Shown in pieces: positions 1-11,999 of a stretch of 21,780 nt of DNA. Source of the stretch: Zygnema circumcarinatum (taxonomy: Eukaryota > Streptophyta > Zygnematophyceae > Zygnematales > Zygnemataceae); assembly GCA_037447605.1 (NCBI GenBank), contig CM074809.1, positions 2,015,907-2,037,686 of the forward strand, read 5' to 3'. The notes below the pieces were generated by a model. The model searched no databases. It saw nothing but the letters and a program-made list of their open reading frames with translations, and had not been told where the DNA came from. The stretch's first letter is position 1. Every line of letters starts with the position of its first letter. The position numbers were made by a program, and so were the translations under genes.

Positions 1-540
1 AACGTGGTGTTCTAAATCATCGCCTTCCTCCCTCCAGCCCTCCGCCACTCCTTCCCAACACTCCTCCTCTTTCGCCTCCAGCTCCTTCCTCCGCCCTGAG
101 CCCTTCCGCTCTAAGCCCCGGAAGCCATGGCCTTCCTTTGAACCCCCCCTCCGCTGTGAAGAACCAGAAGTGCGATTTTCCAAACTCCACGTGTCGGAGT
201 GTAAAGCCTCGCCTTGGAAAGGCGGTGGAGACGTGCCACGCGGACCCTCCGTGGGAGGGCCAGTGAGCGTTCTGGTGTCGTATCCGCGCAGGACAGGTGT
301 TGCAGCGGCTTCCCAGGACCCGCCATGGCGGCGAGCGACGGAGAGGAGGAGAACAAGGACGAGGAGGCGAGGAGGGAGCCTGCAGCCATGGCCGGGCCCC
401 GGGGAGGGCCCGGCAGGCGCTTGGCGGACGGAGAAGAGGCGCCGATTTGGTGAAGTATGGGAGGTTGGGATGGGCATATCCATGGCTGCCTGCGACTGAG
501 AAAACGAAAAGGAAAGGCCGTCTCAGTGGCCTTCCGCCGA
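1..540. other. GC-rich upstream region, no supported gene
   Basis: Purine/pyrimidine-skewed, GC-rich sequence with open frames on both strands. Two opposed starts share CCATGG contexts. On plus, an ATG at 325 opens a short acidic frame (entered separately). On minus, an ATG at 389 opens a 92-residue frame running down to 111, with a Ser/Ala-rich start that resembles a transit peptide. Neither has a recognisable domain. A CACGTG G-box lies at 188-193. The region could be the 5' end of a gene running off the left edge, but nothing here proves it. Confidence 0.4.
325..453 (+). CDS. Possible first exon or small acidic ORF, unrecognised
   Basis: An ATG in a strong plant-like context (GCCATGGCG) opens 42 codons rich in Glu, Asp, Arg, Gly and Ala, ending at TGA 451-453. 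Just before the stop, at about 449-454, lies a possible splice donor (TTTG|GTGAAG), so it might be a first coding exon. However, no plus-strand partner exon is visible before the aldehyde dehydrogenase at 2197. The same stretch is open on the other strand, as expected for GC-rich sequence. No family is recognised, and it may well be non-coding. Confidence 0.15.
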   Translation: MAASDGEEENKDEEARREPAAMAGPRGGPGRRLADGEEAPIW

Positions 541-775
541 TCCCTCCCTCCCTCCCTCCCTCCCTCCCTCGCTTCATCCCTCCCTCCCTAGCTCCCTCCC
601 TCCCTCGCTTCATCCCTCCCTCCCTAGCTCCCTCCCTCCCTCGCTTCATCCCTCCCTCCCTAGCTCCCTCCCTCCCTCCCAACCTCCCTACCTCCCTCCC
701 TCCCTTCCTCGCTCCCTCCCTCCCTCCCTAGCTCCCTCCCTCCCTCCCAACCTCCCTCCCTCCCTCCCTCCCCGC
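541..775. repeat. Pyrimidine low-complexity tract with 36-bp tandem unit
   Basis: CCCT-type tetranucleotide runs over about 235 bp, almost purely pyrimidine on plus. Inside it a 36-bp unit beginning GCTTCATCC starts at 571, 607 and 643 (three copies, spacing exactly 36). Because 36 is a multiple of three, it leaves long proline/serine/leucine-rich open frames that I regard as artefacts. A homopyrimidine tract like this can form triplex DNA and is prone to length change. Confidence 0.9.
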
Positions 776-918
776 GATGTGCCGCACATCGGTGACCTTC
801 GCGGTTCTTTCGAGGGCTGCTTTTGATGAGCCTAGGCGTAGGTTTCCGCTCCTAAGTATCCAAAAGTCAAGAGTGATATGGTCAAAGCTTCGAAGAAAGG
901 CAAAAATGCCGTACACTT

Positions 919-974
919 GACCAATCACAATTTGCCACGTCATAAAAAACACGTGGCAGAAGGTGATTGGCTGT
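919..974. promoter_or_regulatory. CCAAT and ACGT-core element cluster
   Basis: In 56 bp there is a CCAAT box (CCAATCA, about 920-926), GCCACGTCA (934-942), a G-box/ABRE-type CACGTGGC (950-957) and an inverted CCAAT (GATTGGCT, about 965-972). In plants these cores are known binding sites for NF-Y and for bZIP/bHLH factors. It lies about 1.2 kb upstream of the aldehyde dehydrogenase start, so assignment to that gene is inference. A similar combination occurs near 11921-11966. Confidence 0.5.
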
Positions 975-1089
975 TAGTTGTGAATGCGATCCGAGGGACT
1001 GCCGCAGGCTGGCCAGTCCAGCTCATAATTTTGCGGAGATCCCCTAGGGACGCACGCACTCGCGCGTCCGAGCCGGTTTTTTGTCGGGA

Positions 1090-1104
1090 CACGTGGGCAC
1101 GTGC
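1090..1104. promoter_or_regulatory. Two adjacent G-boxes
   Basis: CACGTG at 1090-1095 is followed by GCACGTGC at 1097-1104, a tight pair of ACGT-core palindromes. They may act with the 934-957 cluster in the distal upstream region of the aldehyde dehydrogenase gene. Confidence 0.45.
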
Positions 1105-1261
1105 CATTCGCTGGGACCGAGCCCGGAACTGTGATCTGCCGTGGTGCGATCTGCGAGAGAATCGACGGTGGAGATTCACTGCAAGTGTGAGGGATGGCCA
1201 CTTGCGAACTATCTCGTGGGGACGGATCTTCCACTCCGACCGGATTCGGGCAGGCCGATAT

Positions 1262-1436
1262 CTTTTTCTCTCAAAAAAAATGGGTAGTGTTATTTCCACC
1301 CCTTTTTTGGATAAAAACAACCCCTCCCGGCTGGGCAGATATTAAAAAGGCTTAAAAACGGACAATGCTTTTTTTGAATAAAAAAAAATCATCAATTTAT
1401 TTTTTGTAATTTTATTTTTGTTTTTTGCTTTTTTTG
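1262..1436. other. AT-rich block
   Basis: A sharp compositional switch to A and T homopolymer-like runs between two GC-rich stretches, directly before the 14-bp minisatellite. No gene or clear transposon end is seen. It could be a matrix-attachment-like or nucleosome-poor segment, but this is only suggested by composition. Confidence 0.5.
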
Positions 1437-1651
1437 CCATGCGGCCCACGCCAGGCCATGTCATTCTATGCGGCCCATGCAATGCCATGCGGCCCATGCC
1501 ATGCAGGCCATGCCGTGCCATGCGGCCCATGCCAGGCCATGCCATGCCATGAGGCCCATGCCATGCGGCCCATGCCATGCGGCCCATGCCATGCGGCCCA
1601 TGCCATGCGGCCCATGCCATGCGGCCCATGCCATGCCATGCCATGCGGCCG
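1437..1651. repeat. 14-bp CATG-rich minisatellite
   Basis: Unit CCATGCGGCCCATG. There are five perfect copies in tandem at 1561-1630, one copy with a single change at 1547-1560, and degenerate CCATG/GGCCCATG versions out to about 1437 and 1651. The unit is not a multiple of three, so every frame is open with cycling Met/Ala/His/Pro/Cys or Trp/His/Gly repeats. This explains the long but meaningless open frames on both strands here. Confidence 0.93.
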
Positions 1652-1687
1652 CGCGCGCCTGCGCACGAGAGGTGGGCGAGGGCTCCG

Positions 1688-1928
1688 CCGTACGGCTCGA
1701 AGGCATGAAGGCCGCCGCCTAGAAGGCGACACCTGCTGACGCTCGCGTGACGCCAGCTAGAGGCGTACGGCCATGATTGCCGTACATAAATCAATCCTAC
1801 GTGGCGATGAAGCCAAGTGAGCGCATCTGTAGACTGGCCCTGATTGGTCAGCGGCCGAGCGTTCAAGCCTGGCCGCCCGCCCGCCCGCCGCGGTGCACCG
1901 CCTGTTGACTTGGCGAGCCGCCGTACGG
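1688..1928. promoter_or_regulatory. GTACGG/GCCGTAC motif cluster upstream of ALDH
   Basis: Copies are CCGTACGG at 1688-1695, GCGTACGG at 1763-1770, GCCGTACA at 1779-1786 and CCGTACGG at 1921-1928, with an outlier GCCGTACA at 908-915. The core GTAC is the known binding core of SBP-domain (SPL/CRR1) factors in green plants and algae. A binding role here is inference. A CCAAT-type GATTGGTC sits at about 1841-1848. The cluster lies 270-510 bp upstream of the ALDH start. Confidence 0.45.
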
Positions 1929-2041
1929 TCCGAGCCCCGCGGGCGGGCGGGCGGGCGGGCGGGTCCGACTGGAATGAACTGAACTGAGTTGCAGGCGACC
2001 CTGCCCGGCCCGGCCCGGCCCGGCCTGTGAAACGGGCCGGG
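1874..2041. repeat. G-quadruplex-type and complementary C-rich repeats
   Basis: GGGC x5 plus GGG occupies 1941-1963 on plus, a textbook G-quadruplex pattern with one-base loops. The complementary type (CCCG repeats) occupies 1874-1889, so the two could pair as a hairpin with a loop of about 50 nt. A third tract, CCCGG repeats, lies at 2004-2025, followed by GGGCCGGG at 2034-2041. All are 150-320 bp upstream of the ALDH ATG, in the promoter or 5' leader. Confidence 0.75.
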
Positions 2042-2196
2042 CGGGGAAGGACGATTCGCCCCCCTTCCTTTCCGTGCGCGTGCGAGACCGAGGACAGGGT
2101 GCCCCGCAGTCCCGCACCACCCTGAAGCGGGCTCTGCCCTCGGCCTGGCTTTAAAGCTGAAAGGCTTGCAGCACGCACGTACGCACGCCTGGAGGA

Positions 2197-5832
<3,636 letters not shown>

Positions 5833-6608
5833 TGAATCCCGTATCTTGTAAGTTCTGGACTCTCCAGGATTCAGCCGACAGTTGCATGGGGTAGTCCCTT
5901 TGCCCCGCCTCAAATGTAAAATACTCTTCCGCGTTAAGGCTGCAAATTGAAAGCAGTGGCGGCTGAGATCTAGAGGTAGGAGAGATGTTAGGTCGTGAGT
6001 ATGGTGAGTGCTCACTGACGCAAGCTCTTCAAGCGAGCGTGTCTGTACAGAAAGAGACGAATACTTTACCAGTAACGCAGATGCAATCTGCAGCAGTGTG
6101 TGGATTCCGTAGCAGTTGTACAATTAGAATAGAGCGTTGCTTCTATGCACCGAATGCAGTGGTGAACTTCTTGAGGTCTTTGTCATGTTCTACATCTCTA
6201 TGCATTTCTCAAGTGTCTGGTCTTTCCTTCTGCCAGATACCACCCTCGCTCTCGCTCCGTTTATGACATTCCTCTTCTTCTCTAACCATTGTACATCTTC
6301 TGCTATTCTTTAAATGGCGGTCTATATATTTTAAGAGAAGGTGTAGTCACAATATTCATCTCCCCGTCCATAGAACAATCCTTCGTCCAGAGTCTCCGTT
6401 CAACATCGAACCCTCACTTGGCACAGCCAATTGATTCATGACTTTGTTTATTCCTACGCTGTGGACCCAAAGCTAGCTGATCCATCAGCCAATCACATGC
6501 GAGTAGCGGCCCTTCCCCGCCTCGTGAAGGTATCATCTTCCCCGTCCATTTCGAAAGAAGTCACTTCTATATACAATACTTATTATAAGATGGGCCTGAG
6601 ATGTATGC
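5833..6608. other. Convergent 3' intergenic region
   Basis: This 776-bp stretch between the stop codons of ALDH (plus) and the NAT transporter (minus) must hold both 3' UTRs and terminators. No ORF with family features and no RNA gene is seen. Plus-strand AATAAA is absent close to the ALDH stop, so plant-like degenerate poly(A) signals are likely. Confidence 0.6.
6447..6452 (-). terminator. Candidate poly(A) signal of the NAT gene
   Basis: TTTATT on plus reads AATAAA on minus, 157 nt past the NAT stop codon, a plausible distance for a near-upstream element. Plant signals are loose, so this is a candidate only. Confidence 0.35.
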
Positions 6609-9600
6609 TCAGTCAGAGCTGGGCACTCCCAGCCAGTAGAAGGGCTTGAGCAGCCACAGCTGACTGAGGCCCCACGGAAGGTCATAGAAATGGTGCGAGC
6701 GAGGGTCCGGCTTCCCTGTACGGAATTTGTCCCACACGTGCAGTCCGCGGTCCTGCTCACAAACGACCACATCGCTGCAAATAGTCAGCATATAGGTCAA
6801 CAAAAAACTGTCAAATGTAGGCTCCGTGTTCCCGTGGTTTGGGGGTAACTGCCGGCAGAAGGATTAAAAACACACACTACCAACTCCGAAGGCAGTATCC
6901 AATGACGCAAAGAAATGCCTTTGAATAGAGATAGCTCCGCAACCATACTGAATTCAGATGTGTAACAAAAAATGCAACGGCTGCACCCATCAATCGTTGA
7001 AAGCGACTTTGTCATTCTCCAAAATAGAGATGTTACTAAACATGCACATGACTATTGACGAAAAGTTGAGGTTAAGGTTCTTAGGGTTTTCCGAGAGACC
7101 TTGCGTGATGCGGGGATGGTGTTGTCCAGAAAGAATGCGCAGATGAGCGCCACCGCCATGTTGGTGCTGAACAGCACATTGCAGATGTCGTTGAACTGCG
7201 GAGGGAGGCAGACAGATAGACACAGAGCAATGTGAGCACCTTCGCCTGTGAGTGAGCATACCTCCTCGGCAAGGGCCAGATCGCAAGGAACCACGAAAAG
7301 GAGAGGAAGCTGAGAAGTACAAATACTGTCCGACAAGCTCTCTGTCAGGGAGGACAGAGATTCAGAGATGGAGGAGCTGAGAAAGGTAGTGGACAGTTAA
7401 CTTAGTCAAAATGCCTTCTTCTGTAAGCTGAACCCCATAGACGAGTGCATTCTCGCCCAAACAAGCATGCAATTGCATGAACAGTTTTCGAGATGGTTAT
7501 TCAGGTGCTAAGAATTGAGCCTCTCTTGCTTGATGGTGACAATGGGGGCAGACCGCCACAGACCTTTGGTCAGACAATCTGAAGCCTAACATGCATTTAT
7601 TGCCCTGGAACAGGCGACTTGAGAACAGAATACGATGAACATTCCTCTATTTCAGGAGAGTTAGATTTTTGTCGAAGCCGTACCCAACTCTGGCTGGTTT
7701 GAACAGGATAATGCTTGTGCGCAGTGTTGTACTCAGTGAAGTATGCCGGCACAGAGAAGCCCATGAAGAGGGCGAAACCAACGACGAAAATGTTGCGTGG
7801 AATGTTCATGTTTGCGAATTGGAGATTGGAGAGGCCGACCGCAGCTGCAGGAGGACAACAAATGTAGAATGAATTGATTCAGTCGTAAATACAGGAAGCA
7901 TGCTGCCTTTTCGACTCTACTCAGGGGTCAAATGTGTTCCATGGTATGCAAGATGTGCCTTCCAATCATTTATGAAACTTGGACTTCTATGTCAGACTTA
8001 TCAGAAGACAGTGCATGGGAGGGGGAAAAAAAAGCATACCGATGATTCCGAACATGACGCAAAAGAGCCCTCCCACCATTGGAGAAGGAATAGATGCAAA
8101 CAGCGCTCCAAATTTTCCTGCAAGGACCCACGTGGGTTGGAGATTTAGAGGCCTCTCACAACAGCCAAACATCTGCTTGCGGTTGAGCTTGACTCGAATG
8201 AATGAGTCAAAATACCCTTTTTTTTGTTTTATTAACGTATAGCTGAAATGCTTTGCAGGATGAGAGAGAATGTAGTTCACCAACAATGGAGAAAACGATC
8301 ATGAGACATGCTCCCACTTGCACCACCCTCCGACTTCCAACTTTCGTGATACCAATGGCACCAATGTTCTCTCTGCAGCGTTTCCCCCCCTTCCAAACGA
8401 CTATTTCTCACCAAGGCCAGAATGCAAGAGTTTAGCCTATCAAATTTTACAAGGATAGAAAGAGAACGGGAGAAAGCGGTAAAAGAATAACAATTGTAAA
8501 ATCCCTTGCCTTTCCTCATGTTTTGGAGCGAATGAAGGGGGAATGGGGAAGAGGAGGGGGAGGGGAAGGGGGAAACGAAAGAGGTAAGAACGAGTAAAAA
8601 CTTACGCATATGTGGTGGACCCGTTGCCTGTGCCGAAGAGACCATCAAGAAGAATGCCAATTCCCTGCAACGGTCACAAACCCCCATACTTCAACAGAAA
8701 CTCCAATTGCGAATTCAAATAAGCACATGCTTACGCGCATCAGCATTCATTCACTGCCAAAGTGAAGCCCGACCACAGCCCTAAAGGCAGCACGCGAGAA
8801 GCACGGGAGGGCGGCCCCACCTCCCACCCGATGCCGCGGCTGATCACGCCCGGGGGAGGGGGCGTCGCTCCGGCGATGCGAGCGCAGGCATAGAAGTCAC
8901 CGGTCGACTGCGGGCACCCCCTTCCATGCGTCAGTTTGGAATCAGTTAGGAACAAGCTGTGGAACGAAAATTTTCAACAAATTCAGTCCATGTAGAGCAC
9001 GATACTATACGGCTAACAACGTTTCTATGGGTATGTTCCATGGGCGGCCGCAGTTAAACGGCACAGAACGCAGCGCCGACCTCCACAATGGCCGCGAGCG
9101 CGCCCGCGACGATGGCGAAGGCGTGGCCCGCTTTGAAGGTGGGCGCGCCCCACTGCCCCGGGTAGGGCACGCGGAACCTGCAGGCGGGCAGGCGCAGGGA
9201 GGGGAGGGAGGGAAGGTCAGCATGTCGCAGAGAGAGGGAGAGGGAGGGAGAGAGAGAGAGAGGCATGCATGCATGGGATGCGGTACAAAGGCTGTGTGCG
9301 ATCGCACAATTCAGGAAGCAGTGCAGGCAATTCAGAAGGAGAAAATGAAAGGATACAAAACAGGCGATGGTTCAAGAATGCAAGTGCGGTAGAAACTGCA
9401 AAAGGACAGAGAGGGGGGGCGAGGGAGAGGGAGAGGAGAGGGATGCTAGCATAGCAGCAAAAGGGAAGGGAGAGAGAGGGAGGGAGAGAGAGAGAGAGGC
9501 GACCCGCGTAGTACCACTTGGCTTGACTGAGCACGTTGCTTTGGTCCGTCCTGCAGCTCGCCTGCGTGGCGGGCTTCGCGTCGTCGTAGACGCCCGCCTC

Positions 9601-10905
9601 GGTGAGGATGATGGCGTAGATCCACGTGACGGCGAGGCCGAGCAGGACCGGGAAGAGCTCGAACACGCGCAGCTTGAAGACCTGCACGTTCCGAAGGTAC
9701 TGCGAGAACAGGATCACCGTCACGATCTGGGGAATGCCGATCTCCACACACGCGCCCACCTGCAAAGGGAACACATATACGGCAAAAGGATAGGCATCGT
9801 CACGGTAGTGCTATTGAGAGAGGAAAAAGATGGAGAGAGAGAGAGGGAGAGAGAGAGAGAGAAAAGGGAGCTTCATCGCTAACTGGTCTCTGAAACTATC
9901 CTTACTGAGTGTGGAGGGTTCGGTGCTCAGTAAACGGAGAGGGGGGGCGAGCTTCTTCACGTGCAAGGATATGTTCTGATGTTTGTAGAAAAAAAGTGGG
10001 AAAACAAAGGGCAAGGCTGTTCACTTATCGTGTATGCATCACATGCGGCCCTTTGCACGACAAGCATGACGTTGATCAAATGAAATTCCAAGGCGCGAAC
10101 AAATAGGGTGTGCAGTGGAATGAGAGCTCAAGAAATAAGTTCATTTCAGGTGCTTAAAGGACACTTTACAAAGTTGGAAACATACCGAGGGGAAACCAGC
10201 TCCGTAGAGGGCCAACCCAATGGAAGCGATCACAGGCGCAATCACTAATGGCCCAATGAATCTGCGCAGTCGGCCGAGGACTTGAGGCAAACAGTTAATT
10301 TTCTCGATGAACTTGCAGCTGCTTTAATCAGAAACTTTTTTCTGCATAGCATTAAGGAACTCTTAGCTTCCAGGCAGTCAAGAGAGTACTTTTCTAGACC
10401 AAAAAGCTGGCATTATCAGCACCTTGATATGAAGCCCATGAGACCGGAGAAGCCCAAAACGATGTGCAGCGAAGATGCTGCAATGATCGCTCCTGAAACC
10501 GCTCGGATTGTAGCCAGGAAGCGCTGCAGGCAGAAAGAGAGTCTCCAACAGAGAGAGATGGAGGGATCAAACGAGCGAAGGAGAGAATACAAAGAGAAAC
10601 CGAGAGGGCGAGGGAGGGAGGGAGGGGAGGGGGAGGTAGAGGGAGTGGGAGAGAGAGAGTGGGAGTGAACCTCGTCGGGATCTTTGATGGCCTGCAGTTC
10701 GGGGTCGAAGATGATGGAGAAGGTGGGCGTGAGGAAGGAGAAGGACCCTCCGATGATGACGGGCAGCCGCGTGCCGAACATGCTCTGAATGAGCGTGTTG
10801 ATGCCGGACACGAAGAAGATCGTCTGAATCATCTGCGCCTTGCGCAGCTGCACGCGCCTCCTCGCCGGGCCCATGTTCAGTGTGTGTGTAAGAGAGAGAG
10901 AGAGG

Positions 10906-10955
<50 letters not shown>

Positions 10956-11733
10956 AGAGAATGAGAAAGAGGGAGAAGAGAATGAGAGAGAGGGAAGCGG
11001 GGAGGAGAGGTAAGAGTAGGAGGAAACGAGAGAGCGGAGAAACGGGGAGAGAGAGTAAGGGGGAGACCAGAGAAGCGAGAGAGTAGCAGGGGGGGAGAGA
11101 AATGGGATGGGGGGAGAGACTGGAGACACAACGGAAGAGAGGATAGGATAGAGGAGAGAGGAAGAGGGAGAGAAGAGAGAGAGAGAGAGAGAGAGAGGGG
11201 AAAGAGAGCGCAGAGCCAGAGAGACACCAGTGCCAAAAGCGTTGAGGGCGGGGGGGTACTCACGTCGCTGCCCCCCATGGCCGGCACGAGGAGGGAGGGG
11301 ATGAGCACGGTGGCCCCGAGCATGGTGAGGTAGTGCTGCAGGCCCAGAAAGACCGCCTCGTCTGCAGGGAGCCAAACCATAGGCTATAATTAGGGTTAAA
11401 ATCGGAGATTTTCTTTACGGGCGGAACATGCCTTGGAAAATCGCAGGCTGAGAGCAGCCATGGCTTACACCACGGCGGGCAGTCCGTGACGCCGTAGCGG
11501 ACCCCCTTGTATTGGTCCTCCACTTTTGCCACGTCATCGTCGTCCTCCCCCTCTGCGCCTGCCCCCCTCCCTCCCTCGCAGAGGCAGTCACACTCGGGCC
11601 CTTGCCCGCACGTGTACTCGCAGACGCGGCCTGCGCGGTCAGGCAGCGCCCTGCACTCACCGGGGACTGCGGCCGCCTCGAACTTGTCCACGCCGTCCTC
11701 CAAAGTCATTCTGTGCTCCTCGTCCACCGCCAT
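6609..11733 (-). CDS. Nucleobase-ascorbate transporter (NAT/SLC23 family), 591 aa
   Basis: Multi-pass membrane carrier; family members import purines, uracil or ascorbate with protons or sodium. Coding exons, 5' to 3': 11733-11469, 11361-11264, 10847-10671, 10523-10423, 10261-10186, 9759-9515, 9177-9081, 8907-8821, 8664-8606, 8372-8281, 8117-8040, 7844-7684, 7195-7100, 6752-6609. Phases close to 591 aa. Visible: hydrophilic N-terminus (1-80); GLQHY (Gln97-His98) in the first membrane helix; [19 protein letters not shown] loop; [11 protein letters not shown]; the TM8 motif ESTGDFY with Glu353; the NAT signature [15 protein letters not shown] (403-417); [28 protein letters not shown]; short cytosolic tail. 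Glu353 and the signature are the known substrate-site region. The loop and TM8-TM10 wording is closer to animal SVCT proteins than to typical flowering-plant NATs. Residues 27-52 hold six cysteines and may instead be a 102-nt intron (11559-11660). Substrate cannot be decided by eye. Confidence 0.93.
8535..8580. repeat. Purine tract in NAT intron 9
   Basis: G/A-only low-complexity sequence on plus, so C/T-rich in the transcript, inside the intron 8373-8605. Confidence 0.7.
9229..9261. repeat. GA microsatellite in NAT intron 6
   Basis: Imperfect (GA)n/(GGGA)n followed by the alternating GCATGCATGCATG at about 9263-9275. It lies in the intron 9178-9514 and reads as CT in the transcript, just upstream of exon 7 in transcription distance terms. 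Confidence 0.85.
9411..9500. repeat. Second GA-rich tract in NAT intron 6
   Basis: GA/GGGA runs near the 5' end of the same intron (9178-9514), in the same orientation (CT in the transcript). Confidence 0.8.
9828..9862. repeat. GA microsatellite in NAT intron 5
   Basis: (GA)n with one GGGA interruption, in intron 9760-10185, about 70-100 nt upstream of the exon 6 acceptor. It reads CT in the transcript. Confidence 0.85.
10543..10664. repeat. GA/GGGA-rich tract in NAT intron 3
   Basis: Nearly fills the 147-nt intron 10524-10670. Pyrimidine-rich on the coding strand, reaching close to the exon 4 acceptor. The donor next to it (GTTCAC) is weak. Confidence 0.85.
10890..11205. repeat. Long GA microsatellite in NAT intron 2
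   Basis: Perfect (AG)20 at 10911-10950, followed by about 250 bp of impure GA/GGGA and a second GA run near 11175-11197, all inside the intron 10848-11263. It reads as a CT tract in the transcript and keeps minus-strand frames open through the intron, which gives false long ORFs. Confidence 0.92.
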
Positions 11734-11810
11734 GGCTTCCTTCTCCTCTCCTCCCTCTCTCTCTCCCTCTCCTTCTCCCGTCTCTCCTCTCCTCGCCCAA
11801 CATCATCACG
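11734..11810 (-). promoter_or_regulatory. GAGA-type leader of the NAT gene
   Basis: Directly upstream of the NAT ATG the coding strand is almost pure G/A (CT on plus, about 11742-11797). GA runs in plant 5' leaders and promoters are known targets of BBR/BPC (GAGA-binding) proteins. Whether this lies in the 5' UTR or the core promoter is not visible. Its purine orientation is opposite to the CT tracts in the same gene's introns. Confidence 0.5.
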
Positions 11811-11917
11811 ACGACGCCTTCTGCTACATTTAATCAGTGGCGTCCGGGAAAGTGCCACCTGGCAGCCGGTGATTCGCAGAGCCTGCCCTCTTCTGTTCAC
11901 TGATTGCTCCCTGACAG

Positions 11918-11970
11918 TACCACGTGTCAGTGACAGCCAATCACACTGCTCAAAAAACCACGTGGCAGGC
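11918..11970. promoter_or_regulatory. G-box and CCAAT module upstream of NAT
   Basis: CACGTG at 11921-11926, CCAATCA at about 11937-11943 and CACGTGGC at 11959-11966, roughly 185-235 bp upstream of the NAT ATG. The same set of elements (two ACGT cores plus CCAAT) occurs upstream of ALDH at 919-974. Likely a bZIP/bHLH plus NF-Y module, by analogy with plants. Confidence 0.5.
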
Positions 11971-11999
11971 TGTGTGCGGTCGCCAATACGCCGAATCCT

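Noticed and set aside
878-1345. 155-codon plus-strand ORF
   Set aside because: Lies over promoter-type motifs, is overlapped by minus frames of similar size, and shows no recognisable domain.
1437-1651. CRISPR-like array
   Set aside because: Repeats are directly adjacent with no unique spacers; it is a minisatellite in a eukaryotic genome.
1342-2178. 278-codon minus-strand ORF with Trp/His/Gly/Met repeats
   Set aside because: Produced by the 14-bp minisatellite and GC-rich promoter DNA; no domain and no homology to any known family.
9054-9080. Extension of NAT exon 7 past 9081 (VGAAF)
   Set aside because: Stopping at 9081 restores the conserved ESTGDFY motif in frame with exon 8.
9501-9514. 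Alternative NAT exon 6 donor giving an extra Tyr-Tyr-Ala-Gly before the next exon
   Set aside because: Ending at 9515 gives the family sequence [13 protein letters not shown] in frame; the later donor inserts residues and breaks the phase or motif.
9367-9882. 171-codon plus-strand ORF rich in Arg/Glu
   Set aside because: Antisense to NAT exon 6 and GA microsatellites.
10416-11375. Continuous minus ORF of 319 codons joining transporter segments through a Ser/Leu-rich stretch
   Set aside because: The Ser/Leu stretch is translated CT microsatellite in introns 2 and 3. The spliced model restores the conserved NAT sequence at each junction.
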